Assembly: GCA_958450365.1 (NCBI GenBank)
Contig: CAUEEP010000743.1
Location: forward strand, 2,782,001-2,846,000
Reading direction: 5' to 3'
Length of the DNA: 64,000 nucleotides
Origin: Mesorhabditis belari
Taxonomy: Eukaryota > Nematoda > Chromadorea > Rhabditida > Rhabditidae
Part shown: piece after piece, positions 29,701 through 45,814 of the stretch
Position numbering within the stretch: the stretch's first letter is position 1
Layout of the letters: every line of letters begins with the position of its first letter
Notes under the pieces: generated by a model
Told to the model about the DNA's origin: nothing
The model's database searches: none
The model's input: the letters and a program-made list of their open reading frames with translations, nothing else
Position numbers and translations under genes: made by a program

Positions 29701-31614
29701 AAATGGAGAAAGAACAAAGGGGAACAGTGGAAGAATACAGGAAAAGGGAACGGGAAATTGAGAGACTGAAGGCACATCTACTACAAATTGAGGAAACAAG
29801 CACAAAAGAAGCGATTGAGGCACAAAATGTAAGGATTTTCGAGAGTAATTTAGCATTCTTTAAAGTTTACTACTTTTGTTTCATTCAACTTTTGAAATCA
29901 AGCATGAAAGTAGAAAAACTCTAATAGCTTTGCTGGACTAACAGTATCAATTAGCTATATTCGATTTTCAGAGAGAAGAAACTCTAAAAGAGTACATCGT
30001 TTTCTTGGAGAATACTCGCTCTAGTTATTCACAATCTTTTGAAGAAACAAATCAACACTATCAGGTTTACTCAGCTATTTTATGATATAATAGATTTTTT
30101 GAGGTAGAAATGGATCATTTAAAAGCACGTCTGAAAAGTGTCGAGGCGGAAAACACGCACCTAAATGCACGATATGAAGAGGTTAAACGAAAACTTTAAG
30201 AATATCTGTAAAATTTTTTAGGAGAATCGAATCCGAGTCGAAACTCAGAACTCATTGACGTCATTGCAATCGGTGGTTAGAGAGCTGGCATCAGACGCAG
30301 AAAAGGACAATGCAGCGAGTGGACATGAAAGACTTCGATTACAAGATACATTGGATAAAAGACACCAACAAGTCGCTGAATTGCAACGGGATTTCGAGAG
30401 GGTTTCGCTTGATAAACAAGCTCTAGAGGAGAATATTGACGTGTTGAAGTGAGTTGAAAGAATTTTGACTTACAATTTGAATTGCCTCTACGAATATACG
30501 AAGTGCTTCCTTACAGCTTCCTCATTACAGCCTTAGTTTAACTGCGTATCTTAGTTTAACAACCATTAAACCCAAATTCCAATTGGTAGATTCAATAAAT
30601 AAATACCGTATTCTCTCACCCTGAGCGTTGCCTAAATTGCTCGAAATCTCGAAAACCGTTTAAGAGAACCTTTCGATGTGGGGTCGGAAAATGTAGCTGA
30701 TGATGAGATCTTGTGGGGGATTTGAGTGTTGAGCTTCTGGGAAAAATTGGAAACCGGAAAATAGTCATCAACTCGGCGTGCACTACTATTAGAGAGAATA
30801 CGGTAGCTCCAATCGATTTGCCGACCCTGAATACCCCCCGGAGAATTTACAGCTCAAATATCTTCTTTTTATAACATCTAAAATCCCTGTAAATGATTGT
30901 AAACTGTTCTTTGTGCGGCTGCGTGCCCGCCGTCTGGCAAACCGTTCCGGCATAAATCTCTGAATTCCAGCAATCTTCTTTTATCAAATCGACGCATGGT
31001 TGAGGAGCTGGAGTTGCAGGTGGCTCAAGCTCGAGTGCCCAAAAATCGAGAGGAGACAAAAATCGATGACGCTATTTTGCGAGAGGTTTAGAAAAAAAGT
31101 CCAAATGTTGATTACAATAAATGTTTAGCTTTTCTTGAGCTATTTCATGGCGGCTCCCGATCGGAAAAACGATATCGCTCTCCTATTGGCGAAAATCTTG
31201 GAATACTCACAAGAGGATTATGAAACGGTTTGAAAATTTGGCTAATATATAATATATAAGTAAATCCATAATATTCAATGTAAGAGTAAATCCTTTTTCA
31301 GATTCAAAAGAGTCTAAACGCGAAGAGCGTCTATCCATCACAAAAGCAGGCATCGATAAACATCGTCGAGCAATTCGTGCGTTATTTGGAAACGGAAAGG
31401 TTGTTCTTTAAGATTATTTAAAAGATCTTTAAAAGATCTTTAAAAGATTATTAAAGAAGATAAAGTGAAATTGTTTAGTGAATCCTCTCGAACAGCTCCA
31501 CAATTACCGTTACCGAAAGAATCACGTCCGATGGATACACAGCAACTATCACCAAAATCCGATCTACGATCCTCGGACTCGGCAACGACTTTACAAAATT
31601 TGCTTCGTCAATGA
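26738..31614 (+). CDS. sql-1: GMAP-210/TRIP11-like golgin (long coiled-coil Golgi tether)
   Basis: The N-terminus MAQWLRSIQGQLTEFATEVL is a short amphipathic segment like the curvature-sensing ALPS motif of GMAP-210. It is followed by a very long coiled coil rich in Glu, Lys, Gln and Leu. The C-terminal part, LFLSYFMAAPDRKNDIALLL then KILEYSQEDYETIQKSL (about 31130-31330), matches the GRIP-related Arf-binding domain of GMAP-210. A Ser/Pro-rich tail stops at TGA 31612-31614. Expected role: cis-Golgi tether; in C. elegans sql-1 also influences ciliary transport. Two blocks of exons are strikingly repetitive. One is six exons with phase-2 borders ending in variants of EKDREIEELR (about 27510-28580). 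The other is about 150-bp phase-0 exons (29080-29830). A MITE lies in the intron at 30453-30968. Exon boundaries around 28900-29080 are less sure. Confidence 0.85.
30604..30805. mobile_element. 202-bp MITE with TACCGTATTCTCTC ends in sql-1
   Basis: Starts TACCGTATTCTCTC and ends AGAGAGAATACGGTA, inverted to each other. The interior is less AT-rich than the host intron and has no reading frame. It shares only the first bases with the other TACCGTA elements. Confidence 0.75.
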
Positions 31615-32004
31615 TTTTTACGCAAAATTCAAAAGCTTAAAGGGTTTAACTAATTGACGAAATGACTACAATTTAAGATTTGAAACCTTTGAGCATTTGA
31701 TTTCACAAATTTGAACAATAGTGCCTTTGTGATGAGAAACGGTTTATCAAAAAATGGCCTTTTCTGGGTATTGTAACTATAGCAATATACAGTAACCTTT
31801 GTGTAAATGCAAATTCATTTCTTTGCTTTTCTTTCACCATCTTTTGATCTCTTTTTATCATTCACTAGGAAGAAAAATGCATATTTAAACTGTGATTTTC
31901 TAAGAAACTAAGAAATTCTCTATCTTGGGTTATCAATTTGTGATATATTTTTTTTTAAATTTCTAATCGAGAAATGTTTATTAACTTTCTGTACATAAAA
32001 ATCT

Positions 32005-32181
32005 GGTACTTTTCGGTTATACATCCACACAGACTCAACTCGGCCAAGCAAGGAGCTGACAACTTGTGAGCAGTGATTATGTTCAGTGAAGTAGAGTGCT
32101 CGCCTGAAGTGATCAGTCGATCAGTGGAACGAAAATCGATAACCGAGATGAGTCTCTGTGGATGTATAACCGACAAGTACC
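32005..32181. mobile_element. 177-bp MITE, copy 1 (GGTACTTGTCGGTTATAC ends)
   Basis: Left end GGTACTTTTCGGTTATACAT and right end ATGTATAACCGACAAGTACC are inverted. AAATCT occurs outside both ends, separated by GC at the right. The body is closely similar to 44728-45200, sharing for instance GTGATCAGTCGATCAGTGG. Confidence 0.85.
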
Positions 32182-32700
32182 GCAAATCTTATTTTTATCA
32201 TAAAAGAAAAGAAATTTCGTCTTAAATCAAAAGTTTGTTTCGTTTAAAATAGCTAAAAAAAAAAAAAAAACATAAAAACGCAAAAACTAATCTCAAATCG
32301 AGTATCAAAATTAAGAAAACAAAAAAAAAGATTAAATTTTGATGAAATCATTTCAAATAGCAAAGCTTTCACACAAAGAATTCTTTTTCGAGAAAACAAA
32401 TGAACAAGTTAAAAGATTTCAAATGAAAAAAGCGAAAAAATAAAAATAAAAATGATGCACATTTGGTTTTAAAAAGAGAAAAAAAACAAAAAAGAGAAAA
32501 AACAAAACAAAAATCGAAAAGCAAATCGAAAAAAGCAAATCGAAATTCTTGTCTTTAAAGACAAACGAAAGCTATTTACCTGTATAAGTTGTGTTAAAAA
32601 ATGAAATATTTTAAAAGATTTTCTTTTTTTTTGAAATTTTCTGAAATTAAGTCTGAAAATATTGTACCTAGGGGAATAGTTGAGAAATGATAAAAATATC

Positions 32701-32740
32701 GGGAGTGGGACAAAACAAGGGTCGCATTTGTCCCACTCCC
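32701..32740. mobile_element. 40-bp miniature of the 2805-3263 foldback, with its own 8-bp target duplication
   Basis: GGGAGTGGGACAAA, a six-base spacer, then GTCGCATTTGTCCCACTCCC: the two termini of the 2805-3263 family with the interior gone. AAAATATC stands on both sides (32693-32700 and 32741-32748). The private duplication shows insertion as a unit or internal loss after insertion. Confidence 0.85.
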
Positions 32741-32926
32741 AAAATATCGAAAATCGCAAAAAATTCAATGACTATCGTGACTTTGAGCACTTTAAGAATA
32801 CACAGTGAATCAAAGGTCAAAGAAAGAAAAAACAAAAACGGGCGAAAAAGATATGAAATATTTGCGAAATACTGTAATGCGAATACTGAATGTGTTTTAA
32901 ATAAAAGAACAATTGAATATTGAATC

Positions 32927-33027
32927 GAATTGGGTTGAGGGAAAATTTCAATCTTTTAGCTTATTGAATTGGGTTGAGGCAAAGGTTCAATCTTTTAACT
33001 TATCGAATTGGGTTCAGGGAAAAGTTC
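32927..33027. repeat. 39-bp tandem repeat, about 2.6 copies
   Basis: Units start at 32927, 32966 and 33005 with GAATTGGGTTGAGG or close variants. The third copy is truncated. Non-coding. Confidence 0.85.
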
Positions 33028-33481
33028 TTCTGACTCAGCTGTGAAAAATCAATGAAAAATGCTGGTTTATTCGCGCTTTATAGTGTTCTATCAATGTTAT
33101 CAATCAATTTTATCAATTCTATCAATGTTAATCTTCGAATTCAAAATGAGTTTCCAAGAAAAAGAGCTTCGAGTTTTGAATTTCGCTATTCCTCGAAATT
33201 GAAGGAACGGAAAAAAAGTTGAAGAAACTTGCTAAGAGTTCTTTTGATTTTGAAACCGAAAGAGTGGCACATCGATCAGATTTGAAAGCTTCGAAAGCTT
33301 CGAAAGCTTGCAGATTGATGGCAGAAAGTCGTAGATCGATTACCCTTTGAATCGATGATCTTTTGTGAAATCATCGTTCTCATTTTTGTTATTAAAGTGC
33401 GCATAACAAATTGAATTTTCTCACAGCTGAGTGAGGAATTTTTCCATTAGCCTAGTAACACAGTGAATCTGCTACAGTAAT

Positions 33482-38229
<4,748 letters not shown>

Positions 38230-38480
38230 CACCTTAAAACTTTTCGTTTACAATTTGATGCAGAATATTGTCATTCACCTGAAGCATCAGTTAGCCTAGA
38301 GCCTCGTTAAATCGTTTTTTTTTGAGCAGATTTCCTTAGTTTAGGTCTCCTGAAAACTATCAATCACTATGTCAAAGAGAAATCCAATAATACACAAAAT
38401 TTACTAGTTTCTTGAGAATTGAGAAATGACACAGTAATCCGTTGAAGGAAGAAAGGAAAGAGAAGGGATCAAGGAGATGA

Positions 38481-38516
38481 GGAAAGGAAAGGAAAGGAAA
38501 GGAAAGGAAAGGAAAG
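38481..38516. repeat. (GGAAA)n microsatellite
   Basis: About seven perfect GGAAA units upstream of the Hox start. Confidence 0.9.
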
Positions 38517-39685
38517 AAGGAGTGAGTCCACCTGGTTCCTCTTTTCTCCATCCAACCTACCGCGTTTTAAAGCCCCGATCCTTTTCTCTCACTACGGTAG
38601 AGTCTCAAAATTTTGCACTTCATACGGTAGTAAGATGAAAGAAAAGAGTAAAACTATGTACAAACGAGAGATGAACTCGTGTGGAACAAAAATTGTACTC
38701 TACAGAAATTGTACTCTAAAGTGATAAAGAAGATATAGACGATAAAGAAGTCGGATTTTTGTTTGATGGCATCTGATGACATCTGATGGATTTGACAAGT
38801 TTAAAAACCTATTTCAATCTCTTAAACTTAAAAGTTTACTCGTTTCACTGGCCAATTACAATTTACACCAAGCATTCTTTTTCTAAAAAAACATTACAAA
38901 GTCAACGCTACACTTGTACGACAGCTTTAGCTCGCCCAAAAAGTCGAGACGCCTCTTTGAAAACCCAATGCAAGTCCTTATAATATTGATTCATTTTGAA
39001 ATCCACTCTCTTTTAAGTTGTGTTTACGTATTCTAGTTCAAGAGACAAAGTTCGTTTTTTTTCAAAGCATCACATCAAACTCATCTTTCATGAAATCATG
39101 TTTATCCTCCGGATTTTCTTTTTCCTTCCCTTTACACCGTAGTCAATAACCTAGAGGAAAGCGTTTTAAGTGGGAAAAAAAGATAGGGGTCAAATTGGTG
39201 TTTTTTTTCGTGCAAGAACACTTTATGAGCTCTGTCACCCTACAAAAGATTTGCTCACTTACAAAAGAGTGAATCGATGAAAAGGAGAAGTCACAGATAC
39301 GGGGGGGGAAGAGGCGGGGAAGAGCGCGCGGAGTCACTCAGGAGGCACAGGAGAGGAGGACTGCCCGATCATTTTATGACTTGCCGTATATCGAGCCTCA
39401 CAAAACGAGGAGAAGACCTTTTGCAAATAAGCAGCTCGTCGATTCGATATCGGCGCATGTGTATCTGATGTTGGCTGGCTGGCAGAGCTATCGATTTGCG
39501 TGAAGCTCTCTTTTTCGACCCTCTCCTCTGTGTCTAGATGAGGCTTGGGGATTCTATGGCTAAATCTTTAGCCATAAAAGCTGTTGGTCAACGATAAATT
39601 GGCTGTTGCTCATTGTTAGAAGCATACAATGGATACCATTTAGTTTCTTATCCATTAGAAGTTTTTTTTAAAAAAGTAAAAAGTT

Positions 39686-39766
39686 TGGCGAGAGTGGGAC
39701 TCGAACTTGGGAGCAACGGGTGGGGACTAGGTTTGGTAATCTAACAGACTACCACCTACGCCATTG
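39686..39766 (-). pseudogene. Degenerate tRNA-like sequence
   Basis: Minus strand has TGGCGTAGGTGGTAG (A-box-like) and AGTTCGAGTCCCAC (B-box) 50 bases apart. GGCG near the 5' end can pair with CGCC at the 3' end, and T-runs follow, as at a Pol III terminator. The T-stem does not pair well. The long spacing could reflect a variable arm, but the fold is too poor to call a tRNA. Confidence 0.3.
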
Positions 39767-40323
39767 AAGCAGTTTAGACTGGAAACTGAAAGCCTGGAAT
39801 TCGAGGCATTCATGTAGATCTCGAGCCGGGTGTGGGTGAGATAGCCGGGGTTCAAAACGGGGAGTCGGAAGACGTGACTCAGAGTGAGGCGGCTTGAATA
39901 AAAGCGTTTTGGGGTGAGCCGTTCCCTTCTCCGCTTTCTCTCTCTTTTTTTTTCCGATCACCTCTCCCCCTTTCGGCTCCTTTCCTTTTCCACCGTAAAA
40001 CGGGCCGACCGAGCTTTACGACATAGCCGCGTACCGCTTTTTCTCGCATTGATCCCGGGTTCGGGACGCATCTCAACCGAGATACTACCAACCTCTCCTT
40101 TTCACAAAATTTCAATCTCAATCTCAATCTTTTTGTCCTTAATCAACACGACTAATAAATAAAATAAATTTGAGCCAAGAATTGAAGAGATTTATAAGAA
40201 AATCACTTATCAACTGTCACTAATTACTAATCTCATTGATATTTATCAGCACAAGGCTCGACTAATAGTGTTTTGACAAAATGTTAGAGTTTCCGCAAAA
40301 TTGTTATCAAAATTTTGAGAAGA

Positions 40324-41161
40324 ATTGAGTTTTTTAAGCAATCACAAAGCATTACGAAAAAAGTTCCACTTTACTCCAAAGTTTCACTCCAAATGGGATA
40401 CATTAAAAATAGAATAGCTTTTATTGGATTTGAAATAAACTGCTTTTTTTAAAAGAAAGAATCACAAGATTTAGATTCCGAAGAAGACTTTTAAAAGTAA
40501 AATGAAAGCCTGGGCTTAAAAGGATTATTGGTAACTATGGAGTAAAAAAGTTCAAACTTTAGTCATAAAGTTGAATTGTTTTACAGGTTAAAAATACTTA
40601 CTACTTATTGTACTTATTGAAATGATCTAAAGCATAAAGTTTTCAAGATGATTTTAGTGAGAGTAGATAAAAAAATTTCGTTATTTGCAGTAAACAAATG
40701 GATTTCGAAAAGGAATTTACAAAGAAATTACAAAGAAATTACAAAGAGATTACAAATGAGTTTATAAAAGTTATTTCTAGAAAATGGAAATTTTCGGATA
40801 GATGATGGTAAATATATAGATATGATGATAATGGTAAATATATTAATCTTAAATCTAGCGCACTTTATCTCAGTTCTTGAATAAAGTTATTCAAGATGAT
40901 GGTAAATATATAGATACTTTATTCAAGAACTGAGATAAAGTGCGCTAGATTTAAGTGCGCTAGATTTAAGTGCGTTAGATTTAAGTGCGCTAGATTTAAG
41001 TGCGCTAGATTTAAGTGCGTTAGATTTAAGTGCGCTAGATTTAAATGCGTTAGATTTAAGTGCGCTAGATTTAAGTGCGCTAGATTTAAGATTTTTTTAC
41101 TGTATCCCATGTTTAAAGTGAAACTTTTTTTGTAATGTTTGGATTGCTTAAAAACTCAAAG
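40324..41161. repeat. Large foldback with a satellite in one arm
   Basis: The left part TTTTTTAAGCAATCACAAAG (40330 onward) is inverted at the right end (GGATTGCTTAAAAACTC). Inside it, CTAGCGCACTTTATCTCAGT at about 40856 is inverted at about 40930. The spacer between the inner arms is AAGATGATGGTAAATATATA-type DNA, also seen just outside the arms. No coding sequence. Confidence 0.75.
40940..41089. repeat. 15-bp minisatellite, ten units
   Basis: Ten head-to-tail copies of GTGCGCTAGATTTAA, of which three have GTTAG instead of GCTAG. The single unit in the other foldback arm is in reverse orientation, so the array expanded in one arm only. One further unit lies at about 41168. Confidence 0.95.
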
Positions 41162-41316
41162 CACAAAGTGCGCTAGATTTAAGATTAATACACATAAAAT
41201 GAATGAATCAAATAGGCATCAAATCTAAATTTTGATGAACTTATAAAAGTAGAGTTGAAGAATTTGAATAGAATTAGATTCTGAATTCATTTTCATATGC
41301 TTTAAAGCATTGGTTA

Positions 41317-41370
41317 TGCTTTCTGAAAATCAGAATCTATTTTAAAATAGATTGTGATTTTCAGAAAGCA
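41317..41370. repeat. 54-bp perfect-loop palindrome
   Basis: TGCTTTCTGAAAATCAGAAT against ATTGTGATTTTCAGAAAGCA with TTTTAAAA at the centre. The arms are about 25 bp with one mismatch. Could form a cruciform or an RNA hairpin. Confidence 0.8.
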
Positions 41371-43560
41371 ATCAGCAATAAACATATCACAAAATCTCAG
41401 TCTTTCTTCAACTTGAAACTAAACGAATACTAAATTGAATTCTAAAGTATTAGAAAGAAATCTATGATCAAAAGAAAAAAAGCATTTTAACGTATAGAAT
41501 GATGTACAGGAGAATACCTATTTAAAAAACATTTCAAAGTGATAAACTTTAAGATATTGAATGAGGTGAGAACGATGAACGTTAGGGTCATCAATCAATG
41601 CCCGAGTCCCTGAAGGGGAACTGTTTGTTGTTCAATAAAAAAAAATAATGTCCCCTAGAGCAATTAATCTAAAAAACCCCCAGCCATCTAAACAACACTT
41701 GAAACGGATTATAAAATTTATATGGACTAGCTGAAAGTGGCTGTATTCGGGGGGAAATTGACTATGAAAAGTGAATAGGAGGGAGAAGGGGCATCGAGGG
41801 ACACGCCCCCTACCGTAATCCCTTCAGAGCCAATCCCTGTTGACTCTCCGTATCGAATCTCTCCTTTTCATCTATTTTCTTTATTCTACACTCTCCTTCT
41901 CCCTAAACTCTGCTATCAAAGCATTGTTTTTACAGCATATCAATACATTTCACGCTTCTTCTCCCCTTTCACGCACTCTTGCCCAAGATTCATTGAGCCT
42001 ATCGAGGCCAATCGCTTTTTCTTTCGAATAATTACTCTTTTTATGGTTGCACTCAGAATTTTGCGCTCGCCAAGGTGCTAAATGCTTTGGTGAATCGCCT
42101 ATTAAAGCTACTTTCAGTGTTTAAAAAATGGGATTGAATTGATCGCTTTCGTTATTGATGAAGTGATGAGAAATGGTGATTGAAGAAGAAAGATTCGAGA
42201 AATTGTTGATCTATTGATGGTGACAAAAAAAAAGAGTCAAGCAAACAAAATTTTCGTGTGTTGCATTTGGCGGCGGGTTGTTTTGTGGGTGTAGAGGGGC
42301 AGTAAAAAAATGGGCATGGGCCGAGTTGAAAGAAGCGCACACATCGATTGAAATCATCAAAATCTAACAACGAGTTATGTAAATGGTTTATTTTAAATCT
42401 AGCTATGCAATGGGATAATATTTATTCAAGAAAAGTTTAAAGAAAAAGAAGAAGAAGAATTTCTAAATTGTCAATTGTACAAAGACTGAGACAGAGACAT
42501 TGTAAGAAATATATGTTGATGTTTTGATCTATATAATTCCTTGTGAGATCGTGTCTCGGTGTGGTTCAATAGTGGTCTTCTTGAAAACGCACAATTTATC
42601 CAACTTTCCCTTATTAGGGCAACTTCGCTTAAACTGGAGCAACTTGGCACTATCACAATTAATTCAACACTTGCATGTGAAAAAAGGATGATCAAAAAGC
42701 CAAAAAAAAAGGAGAACAACAAATTCACTCAAAAGCAAAGCTTAAATAATGGGTTTTTTAAGTATACAAGCTACAATAAACGGACAGCTGAATATCGTCT
42801 AGTGACTGATTACGGTAGTTTATCCATCAACTTTGAATTTTAACTTGTGTATTGAATTTTTTGACTAACTGCAGAGCAGTGGCAATTCGCCACAGACATT
42901 CTTAAATGACTTTTCCCTTTAGATCAACATTTTAAAGCTTTCTTTTTGATTGTGAGTTGGCAAAATTTCAAAATTTAGTAACTCAAGAAATTGGAAAATT
43001 TGAGTTGCGTTATTTTCGGATAATTAAAGAGTATCTCTACTTCTGTGTGGGTGTGACAAAACCTTTGTTGTGCACCTGTTTGCATAAAAGTTGAGCCTAT
43101 CAGATGAAAATGATTCCTTTGGTGAAAGCGGTGGTAAAAGAAAGACCGCTGTCACATTTCAGATTGTTTTGATGGATGGACTTGGGTGAGGACAACGTGT
43201 TGATCGCCACTGGGCATCTCGTAATCGCTGATGACCCTTGTTTCTCTTCTTACACTCACTATCCACCTTTTTTTTTTCACACCCATAACACTTGATCTCG
43301 TTAGCGATTTTGTGGGAGTTCTTTCGTTTACAATGAGATAAAATATTGAAGGTTCCAGACTTTTTGGAGACTTTGAAATGTTTTTGAACTGTGGCTCCGG
43401 AAATGATCTTGTCGATTGGATCTTGTTCTGTCTAAAGTGTCTAACAATTATCACTTTTTCATTGAATCAACTAGAAAATCAGATTTTGTTAGAATACACA
43501 CAGAAAGTAACAAAAACCGACCAAACTAATTCACTATAATAATACCGTAATACTGAACTG

Positions 43561-43670
43561 AGATAACGAAAAAGTCTTTTAAATGTAGATAAGTGTCAAA
43601 TATTGTTTAAGATAATCAAAAGATAACGAAAAAGTCTTTTAAATGTACATACGTGTCAAATATTATTTAA
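43561..43670. repeat. 60-bp tandem duplication, two copies
   Basis: AGATAACGAAAAAGTCTTTT begins at 43561 and again at 43621. Four or five substitutions separate the copies over the first 50 bases. Confidence 0.9.
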
Positions 43671-44727
43671 ATACCCAATTTTCGTTTTCCATCCTCCGTT
43701 TTCCATAGTAAAATGTTCTTATAAAAAGCGATCTTTCGCGCACACATATGTTCAAAGCAAAAAAAAAGACAATGATGGGCCCTTTCTCGATCGACCACTC
43801 CAAATGGTCCAGCTTTATTTGATGAATTGCTACACCACTTGTGGATCCATCCCATTTTCTCGCCATTAATCTGAATTAATGTGGCTTTTTTGACGCTAAC
43901 CCTTTCTTTTTGTAAGAAATTTACTGGGTTTAGAAAAAAAAACTTTTCACGAACAGTTAAAGATTCTGTGAGTCCAGCCATGTGTTTACTAACTAGCAAA
44001 AACTACTGTAACATTGCCTCGAATGTTTTTTCAATCTACCCACTTTGATATCATTCGTAAATCCTTATAAAAATAGACTAAATGCAGATCGATTGGATAA
44101 AACTAGAGATAATTTCACGGTTGCTTTCGGTTGGAAATTTCAAACGTTTATTTGAAAATTAAACTTCCAGGCTTCAAAGTAATGGTGCAAGATTGAGAAT
44201 CGGATGAGAATGTATCAAAGAGTTGTAATAAGTGTTAAGACTTGTTAAAACGTCATAAAAGCATATTTAAACGAGAGAAGATACAAAAGTAGACTTGCTT
44301 AACGGTTCCTTAACAGTCCCTTAACGGTGACGGTTCTTAACGGTACCCACACAACGATGGTTCGATTCCAGTCACGGTCAAAGTGTTCGTTTTTTACAAA
44401 AATTTATCAAGTTATCTGAATCTGAAGATGCCAGTAAAGCCATTAGCTTTTTTAAATATTGCATTTTAACATAGTTGTGCAAACTTTTAGTTCAACTTCA
44501 AACCAGCTTTTAGCTCAACTTTTAGTTCAACTTTCAGTTTTAGTTCAACTTCATACCAGCGATCATTGATGCATGGCACCAGGTCGACCAGAATTTGATT
44601 ATAATTTTTATCTGAGCTTGGACAACCGAATGTTTCAACTGATTCGCAAAAATGCAGCTGCCATTGATTATTAAAGTTTATTTCAATTGTTGTTTTTGTT
44701 GTTTTATTTTGCTAATAAAGTAATTTT

Positions 44728-45200
44728 GGTACTTGTCGGTTATACATCCACAGAGAATCCACAGACTCAACTCGGTGAAGCAAGGAGGTGACAACTTGTG
44801 AGCGGTGATTATGTTCAGTGAAGTAGGCTCGCCTGAAGTGATCAGTCGATCAGTGGAACGAAAATCGATCACCGAGAAGACTCGGATGGGGATGCTTAAC
44901 CGAGATGAGTCTTTGTGGACGTACAGGGTGCGCCAAAAGTTCCCGTACTTGTATTTTCTGCATTTTTGGTAATTTTAGATAAAAGATACGATTTTAAAAG
45001 TAAGAAATTCGAATTCCTCGCGAAAAACTGATTTAGAAAACGTTTCTGGTTAATTTATAAGTGCAACACAATTTATAAGTGCAACACAACACTATTAAGA
45101 CAAGTGATTGAGAAGAGGGTCCGCTCAGGGGCGCTTTGGTCGCACATTTTTTTAGGGCTTCAACTTTTTTTCTTTCAATTCTGTATAACCGACAAGTACC
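44728..45200. mobile_element. MITE, copy 2 of the 32005-32181 family, split by a nested insertion
   Basis: Begins GGTACTTGTCGGTTATACAT and ends TATAACCGACAAGTACC. The left 195 bases match copy 1. The remainder is interrupted at a TA by 260 foreign bases (44924-45183). AATTTT lies outside both ends, with GCA intervening at the right as in copy 1. Confidence 0.85.
44924..45183. mobile_element. 260-bp insertion with a Tc1/mariner-type left end
   Basis: Inserted between two TA dinucleotides within the older MITE. Its left end CAGGGTGCGCCAAAAGTTCC resembles mariner termini (CAGGGTG...CC..AAGT). The right end TTTCAATTCTG does not match it, so the element has lost or diverged its right terminus. 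Non-coding. Confidence 0.6.
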
Positions 45201-45335
45201 GCAAATTTTCACGTGAAGGTATAATTATGTGGAATGGTCAAAGAATGTTTTTTGGACAATTGCAAAATAAAATTTTTGTCTGTTTACTATTCGAATTCCG
45301 TCTTAATGGTAATTTTAGTACTCAAATTTTTATCA

Positions 45336-45622
45336 TACCGTATTTCTTCGAATAGAAGACCGGGTAAAGAGTATCATCGCGTACTCCTGCGTAGCAGCCC
45401 TTTTTAAAATTTCTTTTCTGCATAAAAGCTTTCAATCAAGTGCTATAGGGCTGGAAAATGGCTCAAAAATCTGTTAGCTCATGTGGTATTTTTGAGTCAT
45501 TTTCCAGCCCTATAGCACTTCATTGAAAGCTTTTATGCAGAAAAGAAATTTTAAAAAGGGCTGCTACGCAGGAGTACGCGATCATACTCTTTACCCGGTC
45601 TTCTATTCGAAGAAATACGGTA
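45336..45622. repeat. 287-bp near-perfect palindrome (foldback MITE)
   Basis: Two arms of about 132 bp with only a few mismatches. They start TACCGTATTTCTTCGAATAG and end with the complement. The short centre is near 45470. A transcript across it would form a long hairpin. The TA at each end suggests a TA-target element. Confidence 0.9.
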
Positions 45623-45814
45623 TTCTTATTGGCAACCTTTTACAAAATCTCTTAAAAACTTTTTTTTGAAAAAAATATAAGTGAGGGTATGATTATGTGG
45701 ACACAGTGTAATTATTTCTTAAACGTATACACTTAATATCTACCAAAATTTCACATATTCAGCCAAGGTAATCCTCCTAACATAGATAACTGAATATTAT
45801 TAGACTTATTACTA

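Larger units (their letters stand above)
31615..33481. other. Intergenic region between sql-1 and the Hox gene 3' end
   Basis: No gene. It contains two MITEs (32005-32181, 32701-32740), a 39-bp tandem repeat (32927-33027) and A-rich DNA at 32240-32560. The two flanking genes are convergent, so both 3' UTRs lie here. Confidence 0.55.
38230..45814. other. Long gene-poor region upstream of the Hox gene
   Basis: About 7.6 kb without a convincing coding gene. It holds the Hox promoter and probably distal control DNA. Listed separately are several repeats, a tRNA-like relic, a large foldback and two MITEs. Short CT-rich runs occur at 39900-40130 and 41850-42010. A pair of weak minus-strand frames at 43152-43999 is not supported by any motif. 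44440-44560 is an irregular TTTTAGTTCAACTT repeat. Confidence 0.5.

Noticed and set aside
40919..41110. Frame encoding repeated NLAHL
   Set aside because: Reading through the 15-bp minisatellite; unit length is a multiple of three, so a repetitive frame is automatic.
43152..43999. Two minus-strand frames of about 100 codons, possibly exons of one gene
   Set aside because: Two alternative frames are open over the same bases, no family is recognised and no clear start or splice chain exists. RNA evidence would be needed.
44368..44392. GGTTCGATTCCAGTC, a Pol III B-box-like sequence
   Set aside because: No A-box at proper distance and the surroundings are TTAACGGT repeats, so no tRNA fold.
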